Program-made: the position numbers and the translations under genes
From: Variovorax sp. PBL-E5
GTDB taxonomy: Bacteria; Pseudomonadota; Gammaproteobacteria; Burkholderiales; Burkholderiaceae_C
Reading direction: 5' to 3'
Length of the DNA stretch: 64,000 bases
Assembly: GCF_901827185.1 (NCBI RefSeq)
Contig: NZ_LR594671.1
Location: forward strand, 5,140,001 to 5,204,000
Shown here: in pieces, positions 8,026 through 17,045 of the stretch
Position numbering within the stretch: position 1 is the stretch's first letter
Layout of the letters: the number at the start of each line of letters is the position of its first letter
The notes under the pieces: model-generated
What the model saw: the letters and a program-made list of their open reading frames with translations, nothing else
Databases searched by the model: none
Told to the model about the DNA's origin: nothing

Positions 8026-9854
8026 GCCGGAACTCCTTGCGTCGGCGCGCTCTGCGCCTTGCGCGCGTCAGGGCCTGCCGGCGTCATCTTCAACAGGAAT
8101 TTCTGCATGTCCCAGGCCCCCGTCGGACAGCGCTCGGCGCACAGCCCGCAATGCAGGCACACGTCCTCGTCCTTGACCATCACGCGGCCGGTCTTCAGGC
8201 CGCCGGACACGTAGAGGTCCTGCGTCAGGTTGAGCGCGGGCGCCTTCAACCGAGGTCGCAGATCCGCTTCCTCGCCGTTGGTGGTGAAGGTGATGCAGTC
8301 CATCGGGCAGATGTCCACGCAGGCATCGCATTCGATGCAGGCGGGCTCGGTGAACACGGTCTGCACATCACAGTTCAGGCAGCGCTCGGCCTCCTTGAAG
8401 GCGGTGGCGGCATCGAAACCCAGCTCGACTTCGACGCGGATGCTGGCCAGCGCGGTCTCGGCCTTGCTCCACGGCACCTTGTAGCGCAGGTCGTTGGAGG
8501 TGTCGTTGTCGTAGCTCCATTCGTGGATGCCCATCTTCTGCGACACCAGGTTGGTCATGGGCGGCGGACGCACGTAGACCGGCTCGGCATGCAGCAGCTT
8601 GTCGATCGACACCGCGGCCTCGTGCCCGTGGGCCACGGCCGTGATGATGTTCTTGGGGCCGAAGGCCGCATCGCCGCCGAAGAAGACCCGCGGCACCGAG
8701 GACTGGAAGCTCTTCTCGTCGAGCTTCGGCAAGCCCCACTTGTCGAAGGCGATGCCGCAGTCGCGCTCGATCCAGGGGAAGGAATTCTCCTGGCCGACCG
8801 CGACCAGCACCTCGTCGCATTCGAAGAAGGCTTCCGGCTCGCCGGTGGGCACCAGCGAGCGGCGGCCCTGCGCGTCGTACTCCGCGCGCACGATCTCGAA
8901 GCGCATGCCGATCAGCTTGCCGTTCTCGTGCACGAAGGCCTTGGGCACATGGAAGTTGATGATCGGAATGCCTTCGTGCTGGGCGTCTTCCTTTTCCCAG
9001 GGCGAGGCCTTCATCTCCTCGAAGCCGCTGCGCACGATGACCTTGACGTCGGTGCCGCCCAGGCGGCGCGCCGAGCGGCAGCAGTCCATCGCCGTGTTGC
9101 CGCCGCCCAGCACGATCACGCGCTGGCCGATCGACGTCACGTGGCCGAAGGAGACGGAGTTGAGCCAGTCGATGCCGATGTGGATACTGGCCGCCGCCTC
9201 CTGCCGGCCCGGCGCGTCGAGGTCGCGCCCGCGCGGCGCGCCGCAGCCGACGAAGATCGCGTCCCAGTCCTCGGCCATCAGCGCCTTCATCGAGTCGATG
9301 CGCTGGCCGCTGCGGAACTCGACGCCGAGGTCGAGGATGTAGCCGGTCTCCTCGTCGATCACCGACTCGGGCAAGCGGAAGCGCGGGATCTGCGTGCGGA
9401 TGAAGCCGCCGGCCTTGGCCTCGGCGTCGAACACCGTCACGGCATAGCCGAGCGGCGCGAGGTCGCGCGCGACGGTGAGCGAGGCCGGCCCGGCGCCGAC
9501 GCAGGCGATGCGCTTGCCGTTCTTCGGCGCGACTTTCGGCATGCGCGCGCGCACGTCGTCCTTCATGTCGGCGGCCACGCGCTTGAGCCGGCAGATCGCC
9601 ACCGGCTCCGGATCCTTGGCGTTGCTTTCCTCGACGCGGCCGCGCCGGCAGGCCGGCTCGCAGGGCCGGTCGCAGGTGCGCCCGAGGATGCCGGGGAAGA
9701 CGTTGGAAACCCAGTTGACCATGTAGGCGTCGCTGTAGCGGCGCTGCGCGATCATGCGGATGTATTCGGGAACGGGGGTGTGCGCCGGACAGGCGTACTG
9801 GCAATCGACGACCTTGTGGAAGTAGGCCGGGTTGGCAATGTTGGTTCGCTGCAA
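8022..9854 (-). CDS. GltD-like FAD/NAD(P)-dependent oxidoreductase with 2[4Fe-4S] ferredoxin domain (KorC-like)
   Basis: 610 residues. N-terminal Cys-rich Fer4_20 region (CQYACPAH near residue 20; TCDRPCEPACRRG near 60-72), then an FAD-binding GAGPASL site near residue 117 and an NAD(P) site GGGNTAMDCCRSARR near 250. The C-terminal ferredoxin domain has CIECDACVDICPMDC and CLHCGLCAERCPTGA. This is the glutamate-synthase beta-subunit fold plus two clusters, able to pass electrons between NAD(P)H and ferredoxin. Placed first in the operon with the oxidoreductase, it matches the KorC component described for Thauera, which links 2-oxoglutarate oxidation to NADP(H). In that case it would serve to balance reduced ferredoxin; this role is by analogy. 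Confidence 0.82.
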   Translation of the reverse strand: MQRTNIANPAYFHKVVDCQYACPAHTPVPEYIRMIAQRRYSDAYMVNWVSNVFPGILGRTCDRPCEPACRRGRVEESNAKDPEPVAICRLKRVAADMKDDVRARMPKVAPKNGKRIACVGAGPASLTVARDLAPLGYAVTVFDAEAKAGGFIRTQIPRFRLPESVIDEETGYILDLGVEFRSGQRIDSMKALMAEDWDAIFVGCGAPRGRDLDAPGRQEAAASIHIGIDWLNSVSFGHVTSIGQRVIVLGGGNTAMDCCRSARRLGGTDVKVIVRSGFEEMKASPWEKEDAQHEGIPIINFHVPKAFVHENGKLIGMRFEIVRAEYDAQGRRSLVPTGEPEAFFECDEVLVAVGQENSFPWIERDCGIAFDKWGLPKLDEKSFQSSVPRVFFGGDAAFGPKNIITAVAHGHEAAVSIDKLLHAEPVYVRPPPMTNLVSQKMGIHEWSYDNDTSNDLRYKVPWSKAETALASIRVEVELGFDAATAFKEAERCLNCDVQTVFTEPACIECDACVDICPMDCITFTTNGEEADLRPRLKAPALNLTQDLYVSGGLKTGRVMVKDEDVCLHCGLCAERCPTGAWDMQKFLLKMTPAGPDARKAQSAPTQGVPA

Positions 9855-9982
9855 AGCGTGTCTCCTGGCTGCCGCCCGCGAGCCGGAGGGGCCGGCGCGG
9901 GGCTGCCGCCAGTATGCGCCGCGCGGGCCGGCGCAAAACCTCGGTTAATCCCGCAGCGCATCAAGGCTGCGCCGGTGCCGGG

Positions 9983-10240
9983 TTACCGGTAGAAGGCCTC
10001 GACCCGGCCCTTGAGCTTGATCAGGAGCGGCTTGCCCTTGCGGTCCAGCGTCTTGCCGGCGGGCACCTTGATCCAGCCTTCGCTGATGCAGTATTCCTCG
10101 ACGTCGAGCCGCTCGCGGCCGTTGAACCGGATGCCGATGTCGTGCTCGAAGACGACGGCGACGTGGTGCGCGCTGCGCGGGTCGATGGACAGATGGTCGG
10201 GAAGAGGCGGCGGGGGCGGGAGGGGCGTGGCTTCGGTCAT
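9983..10240 (-). CDS. DUF3297 family protein
   Basis: 85 residues. The run of prolines near the start followed by LSIDPRSAHH, IGIRFNGRERLDVEEYCISEGW and VPAGKTLDRKG is the signature of the DUF3297 family, small cytosolic proteins of unknown role found widely in proteobacteria. Start ATG at 10240 is chosen because the family begins just before the proline stretch; no good ribosome binding site is visible (CCACCTCC precedes it). The gene is divergent from apaG, with 89 bp between them that must hold both promoters. Confidence 0.82.
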   Translation of the reverse strand: MTEATPLPPPPPLPDHLSIDPRSAHHVAVVFEHDIGIRFNGRERLDVEEYCISEGWIKVPAGKTLDRKGKPLLIKLKGRVEAFYR

Positions 10241-10329
10241 GGAGGTGGGTTTTGGATCGGGACAGGCCGGTGACGGCGCGCCATGATAGGTCCGCGCCCG
10301 CGCCATGGCCTTCCGTTACCATCGAGGCG

Positions 10330-10725
10330 ATGTCCACTGAACCGATCAGCATCCAGGTCGAGCCGCGCTACCTGCCCGACCAGTCTTCCGCGCAGGACCG
10401 GGTCCACACCTTCGCCTACACGGTGACGGTGACCAACACCGGCGACGTGGCGGCGCAGCTGATCGCGCGCCACTGGCTGATCAACGATGCGTCCGGCCAC
10501 GCGCAGGAGGTCAAGGGCCTCGGCGTGATCGGGCAGCAGCCGCTCCTGGCGCCCGGCGAATCCTTCCGCTACACCAGCGGCTGCCGGCTGCAGGCGCCGA
10601 GCGGTACCATGCATGGCAGCTATTTCTTCGTGACCGAGCGGGGCGACCGTTTCGACGTTCCGATTCCGATGTTCGTGCTGGAAGCCGATGCGGGGGGCAT
10701 GCCCACCTCGCGCGTGCTGCACTGA
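10330..10725 (+). CDS. apaG: ApaG protein
   Basis: 131 residues, a single fibronectin-III-like ApaG domain. Family motifs are FAYTVTVTNTG near residue 27, RHWLINDASG, EVKGLGVIGQQPLLAPGESFRYTSGC and MHGSYFF. ApaG is linked to Mg2+/Co2+ resistance and diadenosine tetraphosphate metabolism in enterobacteria; its direct activity is unsettled. The ATG at 10330 follows a close GAGG. A terminator-like hairpin begins inside the 3' end of this gene (10710-10738). Confidence 0.93.
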   Translation: MSTEPISIQVEPRYLPDQSSAQDRVHTFAYTVTVTNTGDVAAQLIARHWLINDASGHAQEVKGLGVIGQQPLLAPGESFRYTSGCRLQAPSGTMHGSYFFVTERGDRFDVPIPMFVLEADAGGMPTSRVLH

Positions 10726-10738
10726 ACGCGCCTTTTTT
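10710..10738 (+). terminator. rho-independent terminator of apaG
   Basis: GCGCGT (10710-10715) pairs perfectly with ACGCGC (10726-10731), followed by C and six T (10733-10738), then a further T-rich stretch. The apaG stop codon TGA (10723-10725) lies in the loop. A six-pair GC stem with a U-tract is a plausible, if short, terminator; the antiporter gene starts about 55 bp later. Confidence 0.5.
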
Positions 10739-10792
10739 CTTTTCTCGACCCATGAACACCGCGCGCAGGCCGGATGTTCTCGCAGCCGACCG

Positions 10793-12061
10793 ATGATGTC
10801 TTTCCCGTCCAACGATCTGCTGGGCTTCTGGTCCGAATGGGTGCGCCCTTCGGCCGGTCTGCCGACCGTGCTGTGGTCGCTGCTGCTGGCCACGGCGGCG
10901 GCGGCCGGCCATCTGGTGCAGCGCTACATGGGCCTGCCCAAGGTGATCGGCTATTCGATCGTCGGCACCATCGTCGGCTTCGCCGGTTTCGAGGGCGCGA
11001 TCTGGCCGCTGCAGGGCATCAGCCAGTTCCTGCTGGAACTGGGCGTGGCCATCGTGCTGTTCGAAGCCGGCGGCCGGCTGCCGCTGCGCTGGTTCCGCCA
11101 CAACCCGATGGTGCTGTTGCAAAGCCTGCTCGAAGCGACGCTGACCTACTTCGGCGTGTTCTGGGCCCTGCACTGGCTGGGCGTGCCCGACCCGGTGGCC
11201 AATCCGGTCGCGCTGATGGCGATCGTCGCCTCGCCCGCGGTGCTGAGCCGCGTCGTGATGGACACGCGCGCCTCCGGCCCGGTCACCGAGCGCGCGATGA
11301 CGCTGGCGACGCTCAACACTTTCTATGCGCTGGCCCTCGGCTACGCGCAGGCCGGCCTGATCGAGCGTGCACCGCTCGGACTGCTGCAGAAGCTCTATCC
11401 GGTGGCCGTGGTGCTCGGCCTGTCCTTCGTGGTCGGCGCGGTGATGGCGCTGGCGCTGCGCTCGGCGCTGCGGGTGATGAGCCCGACCAGCGAGAACACC
11501 TCGATCCTGCTCTTGGCCATCATCGCAGCCGGCGCCGCGCTGGCCGCGCACTTCGGCGGGGCGGCGCCGCTGGCGGCGCTGATCGGCGGCGTGCTGCTCA
11601 AGGCGCTCAATCCCAAGCCCTGGGCCTGGCCGCGCCAGCTCGGCACCGCGGCCTCGCTGCTGACCATGCTGATGTTCGTGCTGGTGTCGATCGTCGCCGC
11701 GCAGGCCGACTGGAGCCTGCCGGTGGCCAGCGTGGTGCTGGCGGTGATCGGCGTGCGCGCCTTCGCCAAGATCGCGGGCGTCGCGATCGCCAACCCGGGC
11801 AGCGGCGCGAGCTGGAAGCAGGCCTTCTGGGTCGGCTGCGCGATGTCGCCGCTGTCGTCGATCGCGCTGCTGATCACGTCGAGCTTCGTCGCGGCCTCGC
11901 CGCTTCTGGGCACCATGATCACCCAGATCGCGCTGCCGGCGATCCTGCTGATGGAAGTGCTCGGCGCCGTGCTGGCGACGATCGCGATCCACGGCGCCGG
12001 CGAGAGCTCGATCCCGTGGACGCCCGAAGCCTTCGGGATCATCGAGGAGACCCAGCGATGA
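10793..12061 (+). CDS. monovalent cation:proton antiporter-2 (KefB/NhaP-like) membrane domain
   Basis: 422 residues with about 12 hydrophobic spans, resembling the sodium/hydrogen exchanger domain of CPA2 transporters ([16 protein letters not shown] near residue 42, [17 protein letters not shown] near 78). No TrkA-N nucleotide domain follows, unlike KefB/KefC, so it is the short form. Two adjacent ATG codons (10793, 10796) are possible starts; the frame continues upstream to 10688 but would overlap apaG and its terminator. The stop overlaps the start of the carboxylate-amine ligase gene by 4 nt, suggesting a shared transcript. The transported ion is not predictable. Confidence 0.82.
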   Translation: MMSFPSNDLLGFWSEWVRPSAGLPTVLWSLLLATAAAAGHLVQRYMGLPKVIGYSIVGTIVGFAGFEGAIWPLQGISQFLLELGVAIVLFEAGGRLPLRWFRHNPMVLLQSLLEATLTYFGVFWALHWLGVPDPVANPVALMAIVASPAVLSRVVMDTRASGPVTERAMTLATLNTFYALALGYAQAGLIERAPLGLLQKLYPVAVVLGLSFVVGAVMALALRSALRVMSPTSENTSILLLAIIAAGAALAAHFGGAAPLAALIGGVLLKALNPKPWAWPRQLGTAASLLTMLMFVLVSIVAAQADWSLPVASVVLAVIGVRAFAKIAGVAIANPGSGASWKQAFWVGCAMSPLSSIALLITSSFVAASPLLGTMITQIALPAILLMEVLGAVLATIAIHGAGESSIPWTPEAFGIIEETQR

Positions 12062-13221
12062 GCACCGCGATGCCGGCGTCGCCGGCGAGCCGCGTGGTGC
12101 CGCTCGAGCGCTTCAACAAGTCGGTGGCGCTGTCGCTCGGCGTCGAGCTCGAGCTGCAGCTGGTCAACACCCACGACTACGACCTCGCGCCCTATGCCGA
12201 GGACATGCTGCGGCTGATGGCGCAGACGCCGCTGCCCGGCAGCGTGGTGCCCGAGATGACCTCGAGCATGATCGAGATCTCGACCGGCATCTGCCATTCG
12301 GCGCAGGACGTGATCCACCAGCTCACGCCGATCCGCGATGCGCTGGTGAAGAACGCCGACAAGCTCAACATCGCGGTGGTCGGCGGCGGCACGCATCCGT
12401 TCCAGCAATGGCATGAGCGGCGCATCTACGACAAGCCGCGCTTTCGCGAGCTGTCCGAGCTCTACGGCTACCTCTCCAAGCAGTTCACCATCTTCGGCCA
12501 GCACGTGCACATCGGCTGTCCCGATGCCGATGCGGCGCTGCTGATGCTGCACCGCATGTCGCGCTACATCCCGCATTTCATCGCGCTGTCGGCCTCCTCG
12601 CCCTTCGTGCAGGGGCAGGACACGCAGTTCGATTCGGCGCGGCTGAACTCGGTGTTCGCGTTCCCCCTTTCGGGCCGCGCGCCCTTCACGCTGTCGTGGA
12701 AGGAGTTCGAGAACTACTTCATGCGCATGACCCGCACCGGCGTCGTGCGCAGCATGAAGGACTTCTACTGGGACATCCGGCCCAAGCCCGAGTTCGGCAC
12801 CATCGAGATCCGCGTCTTCGACACGCCGCTCACCGTCGAGCGCGCGGCCGCGCTGGCGGGCTACGTGCAGTCGCTGGCGGCGTGGTTCCTGCAGGAGCAG
12901 CCCTTCACGCCCACCGAGGACGACTACCTGGTCTACACCTACAATCGCTTCCAGGCCTGCCGCTTCGGGCTCGATGCGCTCTACGTCGATCCGGCCAGCG
13001 GCGAGCACATGCCGCTGCGCGAGCACATCCTCATGACCATGACGCAGCTCGAATGGCACAGCGAGGCGCTCGATGCGACGCGCGCACTCGGCGAGCTGCG
13101 CACCAGCGTCGAGGCCAACCGCAACGATGCGCGCTGGCTGCGCGAGCTGCAGGGGCGGGAACGGCTGCTGGCCGAAGTGATTCGTCAGGCCGCATTGCGC
13201 TTTCGAAGCGCCGCCGTGTGA
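12058..13221 (+). CDS. ybdK: YbdK-type carboxylate-amine ligase (glutamate-cysteine ligase 2 family)
   Basis: 387 residues. GCS2 family features are [11 protein letters not shown] near residue 28, [15 protein letters not shown] near 64-78, [10 protein letters not shown] near 109, FGQHVHIG near 146 and the C-terminal [16 protein letters not shown]. Members ligate an amino acid to a gamma-carboxylate (weak glutamate-cysteine ligase activity in E. coli YbdK). It is translationally coupled to the antiporter through an ATGA overlap. Glutathione-gated Kef channels make the pairing suggestive, but the antiporter here lacks the glutathione-sensing part, so the link is only an idea. Confidence 0.9.
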   Translation: MSTAMPASPASRVVPLERFNKSVALSLGVELELQLVNTHDYDLAPYAEDMLRLMAQTPLPGSVVPEMTSSMIEISTGICHSAQDVIHQLTPIRDALVKNADKLNIAVVGGGTHPFQQWHERRIYDKPRFRELSELYGYLSKQFTIFGQHVHIGCPDADAALLMLHRMSRYIPHFIALSASSPFVQGQDTQFDSARLNSVFAFPLSGRAPFTLSWKEFENYFMRMTRTGVVRSMKDFYWDIRPKPEFGTIEIRVFDTPLTVERAAALAGYVQSLAAWFLQEQPFTPTEDDYLVYTYNRFQACRFGLDALYVDPASGEHMPLREHILMTMTQLEWHSEALDATRALGELRTSVEANRNDARWLRELQGRERLLAEVIRQAALRFRSAAV

Positions 13222-13228
13222 GGACGTG

Positions 13229-14212
13229 ATGAGCGGCCTCGGCGAATTCGACCTGATCGCCCGCTATTTCACGCGGCCCGCGAAGCGCTCTCCGCTGGGC
13301 GTGGGCGACGACTGCGCACTGCTCGCGCCGGCGGCCGGCATGCAGCTGGCCGTGTCGTCGGACATGCTGGTCGAGGGCCGCCATTTCCTCTCCACCGTCG
13401 AGCCGGCGCGGCTCGGCCACAAGGCGCTGGCGGTCAACCTCAGCGACCTCGCGGCCTGCGGCGCGAAGCCGCTGGCCTTCACGCTGGCACTCGCGCTGCC
13501 GCAGGTCGACGAGGCCTGGCTCGAAGGCTTTTCGCGCGGCCTGTTCGCACTGGCCGACGCGCACGGCTGCGAGCTGGTCGGCGGCGACACCACGCGCGGC
13601 CCGCTCAACCTGTGCATCACCGTGTTCGGCGAAGTGCCCACCGGCGGCGCGCTGCTGCGCTCGGGCGCGCAGGCGGGCGACGATGTGTGGGTCAGCGGAA
13701 CGCTGGGCGATGCGCGGCTCGCACTCGACGTGTTTCGCGGCCGGCGCACGCTGCCGGCGGAACTGTTCGCGCTGGCACGCGCGCGCATGGAAGAGCCCAC
13801 GCCGCGCGTTGCGCTGGGCCAGGCCCTGCGCGGCATCGCGTCGGCGGCGGTCGACATCAGCGACGGACTGGCCGGCGACCTGGGGCACGTGCTGCGCGCG
13901 AGCGGCGTCGGCGCGCGGCTCGATGCCGACGCGGTGGCCGGGCGACTCGCGATCGGCGCCCACGCGCTCGCCGCAACGGCGGGCCTCGATGCGCAGGCGC
14001 GCCGCGCCTGCACGCTCGCGGGCGGCGACGACTACGAACTGGCCTTCACCGCGCCGGTCACCGCACGCGAAGCAGTGGCGCAGGCCGGCCGTGCATCGGG
14101 CACGCCGGTCACACGCATCGGCAGCATCGAGGCCGCGCCCGGCCTGCGCATCGTCGATGCACAGGGCGCGCCGCTGACGCAGCGCTTCGGCGGCTTCGAC
14201 CACTTCGCTTGA
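13229..14212 (+). CDS. thiL: thiamine-monophosphate kinase
   Basis: 327 residues. It makes thiamine diphosphate from thiamine phosphate in the cytosol. Motifs: GEFDLIARYF at the N-terminus, GVGDDCALL with metal-binding Asp pair near residues 26-31, SSDMLVEGRHF near 44, NLSDLAACGA near 71, VGGDTTRG near 117 and DISDGLAGDLGHV near 210. ATG at 13229 is preferred over the GTG three bases upstream; GAGG lies just before. In many relatives thiL is followed directly by pgpA; here pgpA lies at 38.3 kb, so that pair has been split in this genome. Confidence 0.96.
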   Translation: MSGLGEFDLIARYFTRPAKRSPLGVGDDCALLAPAAGMQLAVSSDMLVEGRHFLSTVEPARLGHKALAVNLSDLAACGAKPLAFTLALALPQVDEAWLEGFSRGLFALADAHGCELVGGDTTRGPLNLCITVFGEVPTGGALLRSGAQAGDDVWVSGTLGDARLALDVFRGRRTLPAELFALARARMEEPTPRVALGQALRGIASAAVDISDGLAGDLGHVLRASGVGARLDADAVAGRLAIGAHALAATAGLDAQARRACTLAGGDDYELAFTAPVTAREAVAQAGRASGTPVTRIGSIEAAPGLRIVDAQGAPLTQRFGGFDHFA

Positions 14213-14254
14213 GCGCGGCGGCGGCATCGCGCCGGCGCGCAGCCGTCGAGCGTT

Positions 14255-15406
14255 TCAGCGCGCGGCCAGCGATGGCACCACGCCGCGCCCGCAGGCCAGC
14301 GCGGCGAGTGCCAGCAACAGCGCCGCGACGCCGTAGATCCACGCCGACGGCAGCAGCGGCAGCAGCAGCCCGGCGACCAGCGGCCCGGTGCCCGCGCCGA
14401 TGTCGCGCCAGACTGAACGCGCGGCCAGCGCCTGCACGCGGCCGGGCCCCGGATGGCGGTGCGCCACGATCGGCGGCAACAACGGCAACTGCAGCGCGCG
14501 CAACACCACGATGACGGCGGCGCAGCTCCACAGCCAGCCGGCGCCGAACCCGAGCAGCGCGGCGGCAGTGGCCAGCGACAGCAGCACCAGCAGCCGCTCG
14601 GCGCCCCAGCGTTCGGCGAGATGGCCGCCCACGGGGCTCAGCACGATCTCGGCCAGGTAGCGCAGCGCCAGCAGCACGCCGGCGACCACCACCGCGCCGC
14701 CCGGCAGCAGGTCCTTGCCGAGGAAGGACAGGCCGATGATGAACAGGCCATCGAGCGTGAAGCCCTCCATGAAGGACCAGGCATCGAGCGCGTTGGGCCA
14801 CTTCAGTTTTCTCTTGGCCGCCGGCACCGGATGCGGCACAGCCGGCAGACGCCGCGCGACGACGAGCGCCATCAGCGCACAGCCCGCCAGCAGCAGGAAG
14901 ATCGGCCGCGGTCCGGCCGCCTGCGCCAGCAAGGCGCCCGCGGGCAGCGCCACCACCGGCCCCATGGCAACGAAGGCGCGCGAGCGGCCCGAGCGCCGCG
15001 CGGCGCCCGCAGGCTCGGCGGTCGCGAGCGCCTGCGTGGCGAGGTTGAGCGCCGCGAACGAGAGGCCCCACAGCAGCCGCAGCGGCAGCAGCGCCCAGAA
15101 GCCCGACAGCGTCGCATAGCCCAGCCCGCAGATCGCCGCGGCCACCACCGCGAGCGTGCAGGTCGGCCGGTCGCCGTGCCGCGCGTAGAAGCGTGCCACC
15201 CAGCCATAGCCCGCGATGCGCACCAGCCGGTTGGCGGCCAGCAGCATGCCGGCCTCGGCCAGCGTCACGCCGAAGGCGTCGGCAAACATCGGCAGCAGCA
15301 GGTACAGCACCGTATCGCCGGGCAAAGACAGTCCCAGCGCGATGGCGGCGCGGCGGGACGCGGCGTCGGCCGGCGGCATCGAGGAAGAGGAGGGAGACAA
15401 GGACAT
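14255..15406 (-). CDS. MFS transporter
   Basis: 383 residues with about 12 membrane spans and the major facilitator pattern, including an inter-helix loop after TM2 (NRLVRIAGYGWVARFYARHGDRP, near residues 58-80) related to motif A. It lacks features that would point to a substrate; drug or small-metabolite efflux is the usual guess. Start is chosen at the ATG at 15406, which has GCAGG upstream; an ATG at 15415 is equally possible, and the frame stays open to 15484. It is convergent with thiL. The decayed toxin-antitoxin remnant lies upstream on the same strand. Confidence 0.8.
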   Translation of the reverse strand: MSLSPSSSSMPPADAASRRAAIALGLSLPGDTVLYLLLPMFADAFGVTLAEAGMLLAANRLVRIAGYGWVARFYARHGDRPTCTLAVVAAAICGLGYATLSGFWALLPLRLLWGLSFAALNLATQALATAEPAGAARRSGRSRAFVAMGPVVALPAGALLAQAAGPRPIFLLLAGCALMALVVARRLPAVPHPVPAAKRKLKWPNALDAWSFMEGFTLDGLFIIGLSFLGKDLLPGGAVVVAGVLLALRYLAEIVLSPVGGHLAERWGAERLLVLLSLATAAALLGFGAGWLWSCAAVIVVLRALQLPLLPPIVAHRHPGPGRVQALAARSVWRDIGAGTGPLVAGLLLPLLPSAWIYGVAALLLALAALACGRGVVPSLAAR

Positions 15407-15495
15407 GGCCTGCATCGTGCGCGCGCCGGGCGCGTATCGACAAATGACATTAACGCGCGCCATGCGTGCGGAAAGCGCACGCATGGCGGTACGCG

Positions 15496-15754
15496 CTATG
15501 TGAACAGACGCGCGTCCAGCGTCAGCGTTTCATCGGCGACCTGCTTGACCTCGGCGAAGCGCGCGTGACCGGGATGGACCAGCACGTTGCTCTCGTAACG
15601 GGCCACGGCGCTCGAGCATCGCCAGAGCGACCGAGCCCGCCGTGTAGACCAGACGCACGCCCCTGGAATTGCAGCGCCCCGCGTACAGCGCCGCGCCCTG
15701 GCCCGACAGGGCGGTCGCGACATGGACGGCCTTGCTGATCCGATAGACCCGCAT
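15496..15754 (-). pseudogene. RES-domain toxin remnant, frameshifted with internal deletion
   Basis: Reading from ATG 15754 gives the N-terminal third of a RES toxin: MRVYRISK at residue 1, then GAALYAGRCNSRG and VRLVYTAGSVALAMLE. The frame then leaves the family. The C-terminal end (YESNVLVHPGHARFAEVK and TLDARLF) is found in the next frame, ending at 15496. Only about 86 codons remain where intact RES proteins have about 150, so roughly 60 central residues are gone as well as the frame. The conserved Trp of the GRWNSPG motif is Cys. The toxin (NAD+-degrading in studied relatives) must be inactive. Its start overlaps the antitoxin stop as TGATG, the normal order for this pair. Confidence 0.72.
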
Positions 15755-16107
15755 CAGGCGAAGTCGCCGAACTCGATGCGGTTCAGCTCGGCTTCGACTT
15801 CGTGCGCGCCGGCATCGGTGGAGAGCATCTGCAGCGGCGTTGCGCCGAGCATCCGGTTGTCCTTGGACAGCCAGCGCCGGGCCTTTTCCTCGCTGCCGAA
15901 GACCTGCGCCGCGTGGCTCGCGATGCGCACGATCCGCAGGACCCGATCCGTTTCCGTGGCGGACAGCGTTTCGGCCTTCTGCTGCCGGCGATGGAAGGTC
16001 CGTGCCGGAATCGCCATATGGCAACGATCCTGCGCCATATGCGCAAACTGCGACCATGGACGGATGAGGCGCCGCCGATGCACCCTGGACGCGTGCAAAA
16101 ATCGCAC
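15754..16107 (-). CDS. Xre/MbcA/ParS-type antitoxin, probably N-terminally truncated
   Basis: Residues from about 42 on match the toxin-binding (DUF2384) half of Xre antitoxins: LSATETDRVLRIVRIASHAAQVFG, KARRWLSKDNRMLGATPLQML and a closing EVEAELNRIEFGDFA. The upstream part looks unlike the normal helix-turn-helix region except for IPARTFHRR, so the 5' portion is probably lost or replaced. An ATG at 16017 gives an 87-residue form; the longest frame begins at 16107, two bases from the divergent LysR start. With the toxin destroyed, this gene is likely a relic, although the toxin-binding part could still be made. Confidence 0.6.
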   Translation of the reverse strand: MRFLHASRVHRRRLIRPWSQFAHMAQDRCHMAIPARTFHRRQQKAETLSATETDRVLRIVRIASHAAQVFGSEEKARRWLSKDNRMLGATPLQMLSTDAGAHEVEAELNRIEFGDFA

Positions 16108-16109
16108 GC

Positions 16110-17036
16110 ATGCCCGCCCGCCTGCCGCCCCTCAATGCCGTGCGGGCCTTCGTCGCGGCGGCGCGCCAGCAGAGCTTCACGCGCGCGGCCGCCGAACTGC
16201 ACGTGACGCACAGCGCCGTGAGCCGCCAGATCAAGGGACTCGAAGCGCACCTGGGCGTGGCGCTGTTCGAGCGCCGCGTGCGCCAGGTGACGCTCACCGC
16301 CGAAGGCCAGCGCTTCTATGCCGAGGCGGCCGCCGGGCTGGCGCAGATCGGCGCCGCGGCGCTCGCGCTGATGGCGCGGGCACCGTCGCGCGCGGTGCGC
16401 ATCAGCGTGCGGCCGTCCTTCGCGGTGCGCTGGCTGATCCCGCGGCTGCCGGCCTTCGTCGAACAGTACCCTGGCATCGAACCGCAGATCGTGACCAGCA
16501 CCGAGCTGCCCGCCGACGTCCCCGAGGGCTTCGACGTCGCGATCCGGCGCGGCCTGGAGGGCTGGCCGCGCGCGATCGAGGTGCGGCCCTTTCTCGAGGA
16601 CGAAGTGCGGGTGGTCGGTGCGCCTTCGCTGTTCAGGATGCTGCCGGTCGACGCGCCGCGCGGGCTGGCGGCGCACGTGCTGCTGTCGGCCCGCACGCGC
16701 CGGCAGGACTGGGACGACTGGAAGCGGCAGTTCGGCATCGCGCGCCTGAAGCCGGCGGGCCGGCTTCAGTTCGACCACCTGCACCTCGTGCTGCAGGCCG
16801 CGATCGACGGCCTTGGCGTGGCGATGGGGCCGACCTCGCTGGTGGCCCACGACCTCGCCTTCGGCCGCCTGCAGTCGCCACTGCCGGAGATGCGCATGCC
16901 GCTGCCGCGCTACTACTACGGACTCGCGCCGGGCGCAGCGCCCGAAGCGGCCTTCTTCGCCGAATGGCTGGAGAACGCGCGGCGCGCCGATCCGCTGCCG
17001 CTCGGCGGGCCTGCGCCGGCATCGGCCGCCCATTAA
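16110..17036 (+). CDS. LysR-family regulator, GcvA-like
   Basis: 308 residues. The N-terminal helix-turn-helix is clear (LPPLNAVRAFVAAARQQSF, then AAAELHVTHSAVSRQIKGLE at about 27-46), followed by an effector domain with the GcvA-type pattern VRISVRPSFAVRWLIPRLPAF near residue 92. It is followed after 9 bp by the PAP2 gene on the same strand, so it may be co-transcribed with the PAP2-ACP-KAS set or regulate it. It is divergent from the antitoxin remnant with no room for a normal promoter between them, so its promoter probably overlaps the remnant gene. Confidence 0.9.
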   Translation: MPARLPPLNAVRAFVAAARQQSFTRAAAELHVTHSAVSRQIKGLEAHLGVALFERRVRQVTLTAEGQRFYAEAAAGLAQIGAAALALMARAPSRAVRISVRPSFAVRWLIPRLPAFVEQYPGIEPQIVTSTELPADVPEGFDVAIRRGLEGWPRAIEVRPFLEDEVRVVGAPSLFRMLPVDAPRGLAAHVLLSARTRRQDWDDWKRQFGIARLKPAGRLQFDHLHLVLQAAIDGLGVAMGPTSLVAHDLAFGRLQSPLPEMRMPLPRYYYGLAPGAAPEAAFFAEWLENARRADPLPLGGPAPASAAH

Positions 17037-17045
17037 CATCGCCGC

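Noticed and set aside
10774..12057. 428-codon N-terminal extension of the YbdK frame
   Set aside because: It overlaps the antiporter in another frame and is Arg/Gly-rich without motifs; the ATG at 12058 matches the family start.
13100..13229. Possible TPP riboswitch before thiL
   Set aside because: thiL begins 8 bp after the ybdK stop with no leader that could fold as a THI element.
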